From the NCBI RefSeq assembly GCF_035818635.1, contig NZ_JAYLLH010000006.1, forward strand, positions 103,629 to 167,628: a stretch of 64,000 bases of DNA. The letters run 5' to 3'. The notes below the pieces were generated by a model. That model was not told where the DNA came from. It did not search any database and worked only from the letters and a program-made list of their open reading frames with translations. Shown one piece after another: positions 33,625 through 42,362 of this stretch. Position 1 is the stretch's first letter; each line of letters starts with the position of its first letter. Position numbers and translations under genes: made by a program. Source of the DNA: Mesobacterium_A hydrothermale (GTDB taxonomy: Bacteria > Pseudomonadota > Alphaproteobacteria > Rhodobacterales > Rhodobacteraceae).

Positions 33625-35202
33625 ATGGCGAAGATTGCCTTCCTCCTTCTGTGCCACAAGGATCCGGATGCGGTGATCCGCCAGGCCGAGATGCTGACCG
33701 GCGCCGGTGATTTCGTCGCGATCCACTGGGACGGGAGGGCGGCGGCTGCTGGGTATGACCGGATCCGGGCGGGGCTGTCGGGCAATGGCAACGTGATCTT
33801 CACGCGGCGGCGGATCAAGTGCGGCTGGGGGGAATATTCCCTGGTGCAGGCCACGCTGGAAGTGGCGCGTGTGGCGGTCGACGGGTTTCCCAAAGCGTCG
33901 CATTTCTACCTGCTGTCAGGCGACTGCATGCCGATCAAACCGGCAGAGCATGCCCACGCGTTCCTGGATGCCGGGGAGCGCGACTATATCGAAAGCTTTG
34001 ACTACTTCACCTCTGGCTGGATCAAGACCGGTATGGTCGAAGAGCGGCTGATCTATCGCCATTTCGTGAATGAACGTCGCCACAAGTGGCTGTTTTACGC
34101 GATGATCGAGGCACAGCGCCGGCTGGGGCTGAAACGCGCACTGCCCCGGGGGCTGGACATGCGGATCGGCAGTCAGTGGTGGTGCCTGCGGCGGCAGACA
34201 CTGGAGGCTGTGCTGGCGTTCATTGCCCGGCGCCGCGACGTTGCGCGGTTCTTCCGGCGCAGCTGGATCCCCGATGAAAGCTTTTTCCAGACGCTGGTCT
34301 GGCATCTCGTGCCGCGTGATCAGATTGTCGCGCGGCCGCTGACCTTCCTTGTGTTCAGCGACTACGGCATGCCGGCATCCTTTCATGACGACCATTATGA
34401 TTTCCTGCTGGCGCAGGATCATTTGTTCGCCCGCAAGATCAGCCCCGGGGCGGCCCAGTTGCGCGACCGGCTGGCAACGCTGTTCCTGTCCTCGGACACG
34501 ACGGTCTCGGTGACCGGTGAAGGCCGTGCCGTGCACGGTTTCCTGACCCGGCAAGGACGGTCCGGGCAACGATTCGGCCCACGGTTCTGGGAGGCCGCGG
34601 CGCAGATCGGGGCTGGGCGTGACCTGTTGATCGTGCTGTCGCGTGACCATGGGTTGGGGCGTCGCCTGGTGCGGCAGGTGGGGCAGGTGGCAGGCATTCC
34701 GGCCTATGGCTACCTGTTCCGCGACATCGGCGTCGACCTGCCGGACCTGGGTGGGATCGAAACGTCTTTGGTCAAACGTCACCGGCACCGCGCCAGCGTG
34801 CTGCGGATGATTTTCGAACATCACGGCAGCGATCGCCTGGCGATTTGCATGGACCCGGACGATTTCACCATGATCCGCGATCTGGTGCGGGAAAAGTCGA
34901 CGGTGCGGCTGTTGTCGCTGGACCTGCCAGCAACGCCCGAGGCCCTGCGCGCGCTGGCCATCGCACGAGGGCTGGCGACCGATCAGACCCCCGGGGCACG
35001 GCTTGCCCCGGTGCTGGCGGCGCTGAAAAACGACCTACTTCGCGAAGCGGAAAGGTACCGCGCGATCGACAACGGATGTTTTTTCTGCATCTCGCCACAG
35101 GCGCCAGAAGCGGACATCGCCCAGACCCTTGCAGAGTTCCTGTCGGTGCCGCAAGACAGGGTGCAGGACATCGTCCGTTCCCGGACACTCTTTGCAGACT
35201 AA
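33625..35202 (+). CDS. Core-2/I-branching-type beta-1,6-N-acetylglucosaminyltransferase (DUF5928-like tail)
   Basis: A 525-residue protein. The N-terminal 290 residues have GT14 features: AFLLLCHKDPDAVIRQAEML, FYLLSGDCMPIKPAEHAHAFLD, GSQWWCLRRQTLEAVLAFI and WIPDESFFQTLVWHL. The C-terminal 230 residues resemble DUF5928, an accessory domain of unknown role. It probably makes or branches an extracellular glycan. It is divergent from the sulfotransferase gene and 12 bases upstream of the HIT gene. The ribosome site is weak. Confidence 0.85.
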   Translation: MAKIAFLLLCHKDPDAVIRQAEMLTGAGDFVAIHWDGRAAAAGYDRIRAGLSGNGNVIFTRRRIKCGWGEYSLVQATLEVARVAVDGFPKASHFYLLSGDCMPIKPAEHAHAFLDAGERDYIESFDYFTSGWIKTGMVEERLIYRHFVNERRHKWLFYAMIEAQRRLGLKRALPRGLDMRIGSQWWCLRRQTLEAVLAFIARRRDVARFFRRSWIPDESFFQTLVWHLVPRDQIVARPLTFLVFSDYGMPASFHDDHYDFLLAQDHLFARKISPGAAQLRDRLATLFLSSDTTVSVTGEGRAVHGFLTRQGRSGQRFGPRFWEAAAQIGAGRDLLIVLSRDHGLGRRLVRQVGQVAGIPAYGYLFRDIGVDLPDLGGIETSLVKRHRHRASVLRMIFEHHGSDRLAICMDPDDFTMIRDLVREKSTVRLLSLDLPATPEALRALAIARGLATDQTPGARLAPVLAALKNDLLREAERYRAIDNGCFFCISPQAPEADIAQTLAEFLSVPQDRVQDIVRSRTLFAD

Positions 35203-35214
35203 GGAAACTGCCCC

Positions 35215-35583
35215 ATGGCCTATCAGTATGACCCCGAGAACATCTTTGCCAAGATCCTGCGCGGAGAGATCCCGAACCAGACCGTGCTGGAAACCGAGCA
35301 CAGCCTGGCCTTCCGCGATATCCATCCCCAGGCCCCGGTGCATGTGCTGGTGATCCCCAAGGGCGCCTATGTCTGTTATGACCATTTCGCGCAGGCGGCG
35401 TCTGACGCCGAGATCGTGGATTTCAACCGGGCGATTGGCGAGGTCTGCAAGCGGGAAGGTCTGGAAGCCGGCGGGTTCCGGCTGATTTCCAACGCGGGTG
35501 AGGCCGGCGTGCAGGAAGTGCCGCATCTGCATGTGCATATCCTGGCCGGGCGCCCCTTGGGCCGGATGCTGCAAAAGGCCTGA
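35215..35583 (+). CDS. HIT family purine nucleotide hydrolase (HinT-like)
   Basis: A 122-residue histidine-triad protein. FAKILRGEIPNQTVLETEHSLAFRDIHPQAPVHVLVIPK is followed by the catalytic HLHVHIL triad near the C-terminus. HinT enzymes hydrolyse aminoacyl-AMP and other phosphoramidates. AAGGAA lies before the ATG. It is 12 bases after the glycosyltransferase gene, so the two are probably co-transcribed, although a functional link is not evident. Confidence 0.94.
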   Translation: MAYQYDPENIFAKILRGEIPNQTVLETEHSLAFRDIHPQAPVHVLVIPKGAYVCYDHFAQAASDAEIVDFNRAIGEVCKREGLEAGGFRLISNAGEAGVQEVPHLHVHILAGRPLGRMLQKA

Positions 35584-35616
35584 TCCGGGCGCGATTTTTC
35601 GATGTAAAACCGGTTC

Positions 35617-35668
35617 TTGGGGGCTTTGCCCCCAAACCCCCAAGGTATTTGGAAAACCAAAGACGGAT
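35617..35668 (+). repeat. Dispersed gene-end repeat, copy 3 (lacks the middle hairpin)
   Basis: Hairpin TTGGGGG-CTTTG-CCCCCAA (35617-35635) leads straight into the core AAGGTATTTGG and TTTGG-AAAA-CCAAA. It lies between the convergent HIT and trhO genes and runs to the trhO stop codon. Confidence 0.85.
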
Positions 35669-36597
35669 CAGGACTCGAAGGGCTCGTCGGTCACATCCGC
35701 GTGCAGGTGGCGTTCACCGCGCTCCTCGGCCAGCCGGATCTGTTTCTGGCGCTCGCGAAAGCGGGCCTTGTCGTCTGCGGTGGTCTCGTCGATGCACAGA
35801 TGGCAGCTGACCCCGTGTTCGTATTCCGGACGGGTCTGATCGGCGGGCAGGATCGGGCGGCGGCAGGCGTGGCACAGGATGTGCGGCCCTTCGGCCAGCC
35901 CGTGGCCGACCGACACACGTCCGTCGAAGACGAAACATTCGCCCTCCCACGCGCTGTCACCCGCCGGAACCTCTTCGAGGTATTTCAGGATCCCACCCCG
36001 CAGGTGATAGACCTCGGGCACGCCTTGCCCGAGCAGCCAGTTGGTCGATTTTTCGCAGCGGATCCCGCCGGTGCAGAACATCGCGATGCGCTTGTTGTGG
36101 AACCGGTCCTTGTTTTCCTCCCACCAGGCGGGGAATTCGCGGAACGTGGCGGTTTCGGGGTCCAGCGCGCCTTCGAACGTGCCGATGGCGATCTCATAGT
36201 CGTTGCGGGTGTCGATGGTGACCACGTCGGGCGCCCGGATCAGGTCGTTCCAGTCCTTCGGCTCGACATAATGACCGACGCGGGCGCGCGGGTCGACGTC
36301 GGGCTGGCCCATCGTCACGATTTCCTTTTTCAGCCGCACCTTCATGCGGGCAAACGGCCGTTCTGCAGCGGTGGACAGCTTCCATTCGATATCGGCGCAG
36401 CCGGGCAGGGCGCGGATATGCGCCAGCAAACGGTCGATCCCGGCGCGCGGGCCGGCCACGGTGCCGTTGATCCCCTCGCGCGCCAGCAGCAGCGTGCCGA
36501 TGATCGCCTGGTCGCGGCACAGGTCCAGCAACGGCTGGCGCAGGGCGGACGGGTCGTCGAAACGGGTGAAGTGGTAAAGGGCGCAGACGGTCAGCAT
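35668..36597 (-). CDS. trhO: tRNA uridine(34) hydroxylase TrhO (rhodanese-like YceA)
   Basis: A 309-residue protein. An N-terminal ferredoxin-like domain (GTLLLAREGINGTVAG) is followed by a rhodanese domain with the active Cys in FCTGGIRCEKSTNW, and a C-terminal Cys-rich module (CHACRRPILPAD and CHLC) that could bind zinc. TrhO hydroxylates U34 of tRNAs using molecular oxygen. The length and the FVFDGRVSVGHG block fit the long family form. Confidence 0.92.
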   Translation of the reverse strand: MLTVCALYHFTRFDDPSALRQPLLDLCRDQAIIGTLLLAREGINGTVAGPRAGIDRLLAHIRALPGCADIEWKLSTAAERPFARMKVRLKKEIVTMGQPDVDPRARVGHYVEPKDWNDLIRAPDVVTIDTRNDYEIAIGTFEGALDPETATFREFPAWWEENKDRFHNKRIAMFCTGGIRCEKSTNWLLGQGVPEVYHLRGGILKYLEEVPAGDSAWEGECFVFDGRVSVGHGLAEGPHILCHACRRPILPADQTRPEYEHGVSCHLCIDETTADDKARFRERQKQIRLAEERGERHLHADVTDEPFES

Positions 36598-36637
36598 GGC
36601 CGTCCCTTACGCCTGCCGTGGCCCGGTTCGCAAGGGG

Positions 36638-37879
36638 TCAGGCAAGGGCATCCTGTCGCGCGGCGGCGATCGCCAGCCCGTCGACGATGGCGGTGAACGC
36701 GTCCGACCGGTCAATCGCGGCCCGCGGAAAACGCGCGCGCACCGCAGCATCCACCGGCGCCAGCAGGCTGGAGCCGCCCACCAGCACGACCCGGGTGATC
36801 TGGTCCGCCGCCACGCCCGCGCGGGCCAGTGCGGTGGTCGCCGCATCGCCGATTTCCTGCGCCGAGTCATCGAGCAGCCGCACCAGGTCCGCGCCGTCAA
36901 GCGTGGCACGCAGCCCAGGCTCGACCGGGTCAAGCGCAACGCCGCGCGCCGCGCCGGAATTGGCCGCGATCTTGGCCTGTTCCACCGCATGTGCGATGTC
37001 ATGGGCCAGTTCCGAGTCCAGCACCTCGGTCAGCCGCTCCCAGGGCGTCGGCTCGACCGCCAAACGGGCCATGCCCGCCACCGCGCGCCGGGTTTCGGGC
37101 GTGTATTGGAACGGGATTTTTTCCCAGGTCGCCAGTTCGTTGAACAGCGCCTTCGGAGCCTCTGTCAGGCCGGTGCCGAACTCACGGCGCAGCTTGCTGC
37201 CCAACCCGAGCAGCGGCATCACCCGGTCGATGTTCAGCAGCCGGTCGAAATCCGTCCCGCCCAGCCGGATGCCGTGGCTGGCCAGCGTTTCGATGGCGTC
37301 GCCCAGCCCGCGGAACACGGTGAAATCGGACGTGCCGCCGCCGATGTCGACCACCAGCCCAAGCCCGGATGCCACACCGCCGCAGGCCAGCGCCGCTGCC
37401 TCTGGTTCGGCCAGGAACGTCACATCGCGGAACCCTGCCAGCGCATAACAGTCGGCCAGGTCCTTGGCCGCCTGGGCGTCGTAGGCGGGGTTGCGGCTGT
37501 GGAAATGCACGGGCCGGCCCGACAGCGCGCTGTCAAAGCTCATGTGGCACTGGTCCTCGGCCTGCGCCTTCACGCGGGCCAGGAACTGGCCGATCACCTG
37601 CAGCAGCGTCGTGCGCTTGCCGCCCAGAATGCGGCTTTCGCGCAGCAAGGGCGTGCCCAGAACCGATTTCAGCGCCCGCAGAAACCGGCCCTCGCGCCCG
37701 TCGATCAGCGCTGCCAACGCACGGTGGCCATAAAGCACCGTATCGGAATAGGGATCGAAGAACATCGCGGTGGGCATCGTGGTCTCTCCCGGTTCCAGCG
37801 GGATCTTCCAGGCCTGTTGCCCGGCCATGATCGCCGCGGCGGTGTTGGACGTGCCAAAGTCGATGGCAAGGCGGGGCAT
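36638..37879 (-). CDS. Hsp70 family chaperone-like ATPase (YegD-like)
   Basis: A 413-residue protein with only the actin-like ATPase fold. Phosphate-1 is AIDFGTSNTAAAI at the N-terminus, phosphate-2 is VVDIGGGTSDFTVF near residue 190, and the adenosine motif is VVLVGGSSLLAPV near 375. The DnaK substrate-binding domain is absent, as in YegD. Clients and partners are unknown. AGGAGA lies upstream of the ATG. The gene is 40 bases downstream of trhO's start on the same strand. Confidence 0.9.
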   Translation of the reverse strand: MPRLAIDFGTSNTAAAIMAGQQAWKIPLEPGETTMPTAMFFDPYSDTVLYGHRALAALIDGREGRFLRALKSVLGTPLLRESRILGGKRTTLLQVIGQFLARVKAQAEDQCHMSFDSALSGRPVHFHSRNPAYDAQAAKDLADCYALAGFRDVTFLAEPEAAALACGGVASGLGLVVDIGGGTSDFTVFRGLGDAIETLASHGIRLGGTDFDRLLNIDRVMPLLGLGSKLRREFGTGLTEAPKALFNELATWEKIPFQYTPETRRAVAGMARLAVEPTPWERLTEVLDSELAHDIAHAVEQAKIAANSGAARGVALDPVEPGLRATLDGADLVRLLDDSAQEIGDAATTALARAGVAADQITRVVLVGGSSLLAPVDAAVRARFPRAAIDRSDAFTAIVDGLAIAAARQDALA

Positions 37880-38002
37880 TGCGCGTCTCCTGTGCGGGGA
37901 AGGGCGCGGGGGTATCCGCTGCTGCGCGATCCGTCAACAGGTGATTGACGGGGGCGGGCACAGGGGGGAAAACGGGACAGTCCGCAAGACAGGAGACCCG
38001 CC

Positions 38003-38599
38003 ATGCAGGCGCTGATCGTGATCGACATCCAGAACGACTTTTGCCCCGGCGGTGCGCTGGCCGTCCCCGGTGGCGATGAAATCGTGGCAGGGGTCAACAC
38101 GTTGATGGCCGAATTCGACGCGGTGATCCTGACCCAGGACTGGCACCCGGCGGGACATTCGTCTTTTGCCAGCAGCCATCCCGGCAAGGCGCCCTTCGAC
38201 CTGATCGACATGCCCTATGGCCCTCAGGTTCTGTGGCCCGACCATTGTGTGCAGGGCAGTTCGGGCGCAGAGTTTCACCCCGGCCTGAACACCGATCGCG
38301 CCGACCTGATCCTCCGCAAGGGGTTCCGCCGCGGGATCGACAGCTATTCCGCGTTCTTCGAAAATGATCACGAAACCGCCACGGGGCTTGAAGGATACTT
38401 GCGGACCCGTGGCATCGACCGGCTGACAATGGTCGGGCTGGCCACGGATTTCTGTGTCAATTTCTCGGCTGTCGATGCGGCGAAGCTGGGTTTTTCCGTC
38501 GATGTGCGCCAGGAACTCTGCCGTGCCATCGACCTCGACGGCTCGTTGGCCGCCGCGATGGACGGCATGTCCGAGGCAGGCGTTCTGCTGCACGGCTGA
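38003..38599 (+). CDS. pncA: Nicotinamidase PncA
   Basis: A 198-residue cysteine hydrolase that converts nicotinamide to nicotinate in NAD salvage. The catalytic Asp is in IDIQNDFCPGGAL (Asp 9 or nearby), metal ligands are in TQDWHPAGHSSF, the Lys is in LRKGFRRGIDSYSAF, and the nucleophile Cys is in GLATDFCVNFSAVDA. AGGAGA precedes the ATG. The next steps lie close by: a sensor kinase gene and then pncB, the following enzyme of the pathway. Confidence 0.95.
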   Translation: MQALIVIDIQNDFCPGGALAVPGGDEIVAGVNTLMAEFDAVILTQDWHPAGHSSFASSHPGKAPFDLIDMPYGPQVLWPDHCVQGSSGAEFHPGLNTDRADLILRKGFRRGIDSYSAFFENDHETATGLEGYLRTRGIDRLTMVGLATDFCVNFSAVDAAKLGFSVDVRQELCRAIDLDGSLAAAMDGMSEAGVLLHG

Positions 38600-38667
38600 C
38601 AAGTCTTGCCGGTTTGTTAACCTTTTCGCGGCTATCAGGGTCAAAACCCTGAGAGTGCCCGAGATCC

Positions 38668-41016
38668 ATGCCCTCTGACGCGCAGGAAATCGACGACAAG
38701 ATTTCCGATTTTCAGCACCGCAACAGCCGGGATGGGCTGTTCTTGCGATACGCGCGCGGACGCGCCCGGCATTTCCTGTACCGTCAGGTCGCAACCGTGC
38801 TGGGGGCGGTGACGCTGGCGGTGCTGTTTGCGCCCTGGGCGGGGCTTGCCGCGGTCGGGTTCGCCGTGGTCGGGGAACTGGTGGATTGCAGTGTCTTGTT
38901 GTCCGTGCCGGGGCTGCATCAGGCCGGGATTCCGATGTTCCGGCTGCGCCTTGCGGCCACGCTCAGCGCCGCGATTCAGGCCGTGGGCATCGCCGCCGCG
39001 GTGCTGCTGGCCCAACGCCTGGCCGGCAACGAGGCAGAAGCGCTTTTTGCGATGACCTTCCTCAGCGCGGCGGCCATCAACGCCGGGATCGCGGCCTACT
39101 ACTTTCCCCCGGCGGCGCTGGCGCGGCTCGCGGTCTATGGCGTGACGCTTGTGGTCTATCTCTACCTGCGGTTTCCCGATCTCACGCCTGCGGGCAGTGC
39201 CGCGGTGCTGGATCTGGCCGGGATCGTGATGATGGGCTTCATGGTACAGGCGTTTGTCCGCACCTCGTGGACGCGGGCAGAATCCCAGCATCGGCAGCGC
39301 CTGTCGGTGCTGGAACTGTCGCGTGACGTCGCGCGGGCGAATGCCGAATTGCAGCACCGGCAGAAAGAACTGAAACAGCTGTCCCTTGTCGCGCGTCACG
39401 CCAATGACAGCGTGATCGTGTCCGGTGCCGACCGGCGCATCCTGTGGGTCAACGATGCCTTCACCCGCACCACCGGATTTTCCCGGGCAGAAGCGGTCGG
39501 GCGCAGCCCGGCCGACCTGCTGAACGGCCGTGGCACCGATCTGGAAACCTCTGCCCGGCTGGAAGCGGCGATTCAGGCCGGGCGCCCGTTCCGGACAGAG
39601 ATCCTGAATTATACCAAGGCCGGGAAACCGATATGGGTCGATACCAACCTTGTGCCGGTGCTGGACGGCCGCGGCCGCGTCGACACCGTCATCGCGATTG
39701 AACGCAACGTGACAGAGGCCCGCGAAAGCGCCCGCATGCTGGCAGAGGCGACCCGCGCCGCCGAACGCGGTGCCCGTGCCAAGGCGGCGTTTCTTGCCAA
39801 CGTCAGCCATGAAATCCGGACCCCGATGAATGGCATCATCGGCATCTCTGATCTGCTGTCCGAAACCCCGCTCAGTTCCGAACAGTCGGGCCATGTCGAC
39901 ACCATCCGCACCTCGGCAGAGGCGCTTCTGACTCTCGTCAACGACGTTCTCGATGTCTCCAAGCTCGAGGCTGAAAAGCTGCGGATCGAGGCAGAGCCGT
40001 TTTCCCCGCTCGCCTGCATCCGCTCTGCCGTCGAACTCTTGCGCGGGCAGGCACGCGACAAGGGGTTGTATCTGGACATGGTGCAAGACTCTGCCTTGCC
40101 CGACACGCTGCTGGGTGACGAAGGTCGGATCCGGCAGGTGCTAGTGAACCTGATCGGCAACGCGGTGAAATTCACCGATGCCGGTGGTGTGCGGGTGGAA
40201 TTTTCCGCGCATCGCGACGGCGACAGGATCCGCCTTGACCTGCGCGTGCGCGACACCGGTGCAGGTATCCCCGAAGACCGTCAAGAGGCGGTGTTCGACC
40301 AGTTCGAACAGGCCGAACCGGGCACCGCGCGCAAATTCGGGGGCACCGGGCTGGGCTTGTCGATCTCGCGCCAACTGGCGCGGGCCATGGGCGGCGATCT
40401 GACGCTTGAACCGACGGATCCGCCGGGCAGCTGTTTCTATCTCAGTCTGAAGCTGCGCACCGCCACGCCCGATCGCATTGCGCCCGCCGCGCCCCCGGTG
40501 CAGCAGGCGCCGCTGGCGCGCATGTCTGTGGTTCTGGCCGATGACAACGAGATCAACTGCAAGCTGATCGAGGCCTATCTGAAAGATCAGGACATCGCCC
40601 TGCACATTGCCCGCGACGGGCGCGAAGCCGTGGATCTTGTCGCAGCCCACCCGCCCGACCTTGTTCTGATGGATATGTCGATGCCTGAAATCGACGGGTT
40701 GCAGGCCACCCGCATGATCCGCGAAATGCCGATCCCGCAGCCCGCGATCATCGCGCTGACAGCCAATGCCTTCCCGTCAGACCGCGCCCGCTGTTTCGAT
40801 GCGGGCATGAACGGTTTCCTGACGAAACCGCTGCGCCGCGCCCGGCTGCTCGAGGTGATCGCGGAGGTGATGGCAAAGCATGACACCGAAAACCAGAAAC
40901 CGCTTGGAAACAAAGGGCCCGATGACGTATCACGGGGCCCAATGTCGAAAGGGGGACCGGGGTGGAGATCGCAACACGGGTCTGGAACCACAAATGGAAA
41001 ATCGATCCGATCGTAA
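38668..41016 (+). CDS. Hybrid sensor histidine kinase with PAS and receiver domains
   Basis: A 782-residue protein. About six membrane helices fill residues 35-190 with no large periplasmic loop. A coiled linker leads to a PAS domain (RHANDSVIVSGADRRILWVN, about 245-355), then HisKA with His 381 in NVSHEIRTPMNG, an HATPase domain (NLIGNAVKFTDAG, DTGAGIPEDRQEAVFDQFEQ, GGTGLGLSIS) and a receiver with phospho-Asp 669 in LVLMDMSMPEIDG. The last 35 residues are polar and overlap pncB by 55 bases. A small hairpin (TCAGGGT / ACCCTGA, 38635-38652) precedes it; no strong ribosome site. It lies between pncA and pncB, so a link to NAD salvage is plausible but unproven. Confidence 0.92.
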   Translation: MPSDAQEIDDKISDFQHRNSRDGLFLRYARGRARHFLYRQVATVLGAVTLAVLFAPWAGLAAVGFAVVGELVDCSVLLSVPGLHQAGIPMFRLRLAATLSAAIQAVGIAAAVLLAQRLAGNEAEALFAMTFLSAAAINAGIAAYYFPPAALARLAVYGVTLVVYLYLRFPDLTPAGSAAVLDLAGIVMMGFMVQAFVRTSWTRAESQHRQRLSVLELSRDVARANAELQHRQKELKQLSLVARHANDSVIVSGADRRILWVNDAFTRTTGFSRAEAVGRSPADLLNGRGTDLETSARLEAAIQAGRPFRTEILNYTKAGKPIWVDTNLVPVLDGRGRVDTVIAIERNVTEARESARMLAEATRAAERGARAKAAFLANVSHEIRTPMNGIIGISDLLSETPLSSEQSGHVDTIRTSAEALLTLVNDVLDVSKLEAEKLRIEAEPFSPLACIRSAVELLRGQARDKGLYLDMVQDSALPDTLLGDEGRIRQVLVNLIGNAVKFTDAGGVRVEFSAHRDGDRIRLDLRVRDTGAGIPEDRQEAVFDQFEQAEPGTARKFGGTGLGLSISRQLARAMGGDLTLEPTDPPGSCFYLSLKLRTATPDRIAPAAPPVQQAPLARMSVVLADDNEINCKLIEAYLKDQDIALHIARDGREAVDLVAAHPPDLVLMDMSMPEIDGLQATRMIREMPIPQPAIIALTANAFPSDRARCFDAGMNGFLTKPLRRARLLEVIAEVMAKHDTENQKPLGNKGPDDVSRGPMSKGGPGWRSQHGSGTTNGKSIRS

Positions 41017-42251
41017 GGTCGTTGATCGACACTGATTTCTATAAGCTCCTGATGTGCCAGTCGGTGTTTCGCAACAAGCCCGACACGCAGGTCACGTTCA
41101 GCCTGATCAACCGGTCGACCCAAGTGCCGCTGGCCAATTTGATCGATGAAGGCGAATTGCGCGAACAGCTTGATCACATCCGCTCACTGTCGCTGACCCG
41201 CGGCGAAAGCACATGGCTGCGCGGCAACACCTTTTATGGCAAACGCCAGATGTTCCGCTCCGATTTCATGGAGTGGTTCGAAAACCTGTCCTTGCCCGCC
41301 TATCATCTGGAACGCGTGGGCGATCAGTACGAACTCACCTTCGAAGGCAACTGGCCCGAGGTGATGATGTGGGAAATTCCCGCGCTTGCCGTGCTGATGG
41401 AACTGCGTGGCCGCGCCGTCCTGCACGACATGAAGAAATTCGAACTACAGGTGCTGTACGCCCGCGCCGCCACCAAGCTGTGGGAAAAGGTCGAACATCT
41501 GCGCAAGGTGCCAGAGCTGCGGATCGCCGATTTCGGCACCCGCAGGCGGCACAGTTTCCTGTGGCAGGACTGGTGCGTGCAGGCGATGCTTGAGGGGCTG
41601 GGCGACAGTTTCGTCGGCACATCGAACTGCCTGATCGCCAAGAATCGCGACCTCGAGGCGATCGGCACCAACGCCCATGAACTGCCCATGGTCTATGCCG
41701 CGCTGGCCCGCAACGATGCCGAACTGGCGCGCGCACCCTATGACGTGCTGGCCGACTGGCACGAGGAACACGACGGCAACCTGCGCATCATCCTGCCCGA
41801 TACCTACGGCACCGAAGGCTTCCTGAACAACGCGCCGGATTGGCTTGCGGGCTGGACCGGCATCCGCATCGACAGCGGTGATCCGGCCGCGGCGGCAGAG
41901 ATCGCGATCCGCTGGTGGAAAAGCCGGGGCGAGGACCCGAAGAAGAAACTGGTGATCTTTTCCGACGGGCTGGATGAAACCGCGATTGTCGAGCTTTACG
42001 AACAGTTCAAGGACCGCGTCCGCGTGTCCTTTGGCTGGGGCACGCTGCTGACCAATGATTTCCGCGGCCTGGCACCCGATGACGGGCTGGCGCCGTTCAG
42101 CCTTGTCTGCAAGGCGATCAGCGCCAATGGCCATCCCACGGTCAAGCTGTCAGACAACCCCAACAAGGCGATGGGCCCGGCAGACGAAATCGCCCGCTAC
42201 AAGCGCGTCTTCGGGGTCGGCGAACAGCAGCCGCAAAAGGTCGTGGTCTGA
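40962..42251 (+). CDS. pncB: Nicotinate phosphoribosyltransferase PncB
   Basis: A 429-residue enzyme joining nicotinate to PRPP to make nicotinate mononucleotide. Conserved blocks are SLIDTDFYKLLMCQ, the autophosphorylation-site region FGTRRRHSFLWQDW, GTSNCLIAKNRDLEAIGTNAHELPM, and IRIDSGDPAAAAEIAIRWW with VIFSDGLDE. The start is GTG with GGGGGA upstream, inside the end of the kinase gene. It completes nicotinamide salvage with PncA. Confidence 0.94.
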   Translation: MEIATRVWNHKWKIDPIVRSLIDTDFYKLLMCQSVFRNKPDTQVTFSLINRSTQVPLANLIDEGELREQLDHIRSLSLTRGESTWLRGNTFYGKRQMFRSDFMEWFENLSLPAYHLERVGDQYELTFEGNWPEVMMWEIPALAVLMELRGRAVLHDMKKFELQVLYARAATKLWEKVEHLRKVPELRIADFGTRRRHSFLWQDWCVQAMLEGLGDSFVGTSNCLIAKNRDLEAIGTNAHELPMVYAALARNDAELARAPYDVLADWHEEHDGNLRIILPDTYGTEGFLNNAPDWLAGWTGIRIDSGDPAAAAEIAIRWWKSRGEDPKKKLVIFSDGLDETAIVELYEQFKDRVRVSFGWGTLLTNDFRGLAPDDGLAPFSLVCKAISANGHPTVKLSDNPNKAMGPADEIARYKRVFGVGEQQPQKVVV

Positions 42252-42300
42252 CCCGCGCGATACCCGGCAAACCGCCGCTGCGTCTGCCGGTCCTTGCATG

Positions 42301-42335
42301 CAAAACGGCCCGGACCTTTCAAAAGGTCCGGGCCG
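42301..42335 (-). terminator. Intrinsic terminator of the sseA-aminotransferase operon
   Basis: A perfect 13-bp stem (CGGCCCGGACCTT / AAGGTCCGGGCCG, loop four bases) ends in TTTTGC on the minus strand, 28 bases after the aminotransferase stop. It could also slow transcription arriving from pncB. Confidence 0.88.
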
Positions 42336-42362
42336 GTGCATCCGTTTCAGGCAGGTCGGGCG

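Noticed and set aside
38641..40086. A 481-codon antisense frame over the hybrid kinase
   Set aside because: Same shadow composition, and the kinase on the other strand has all its motifs intact.
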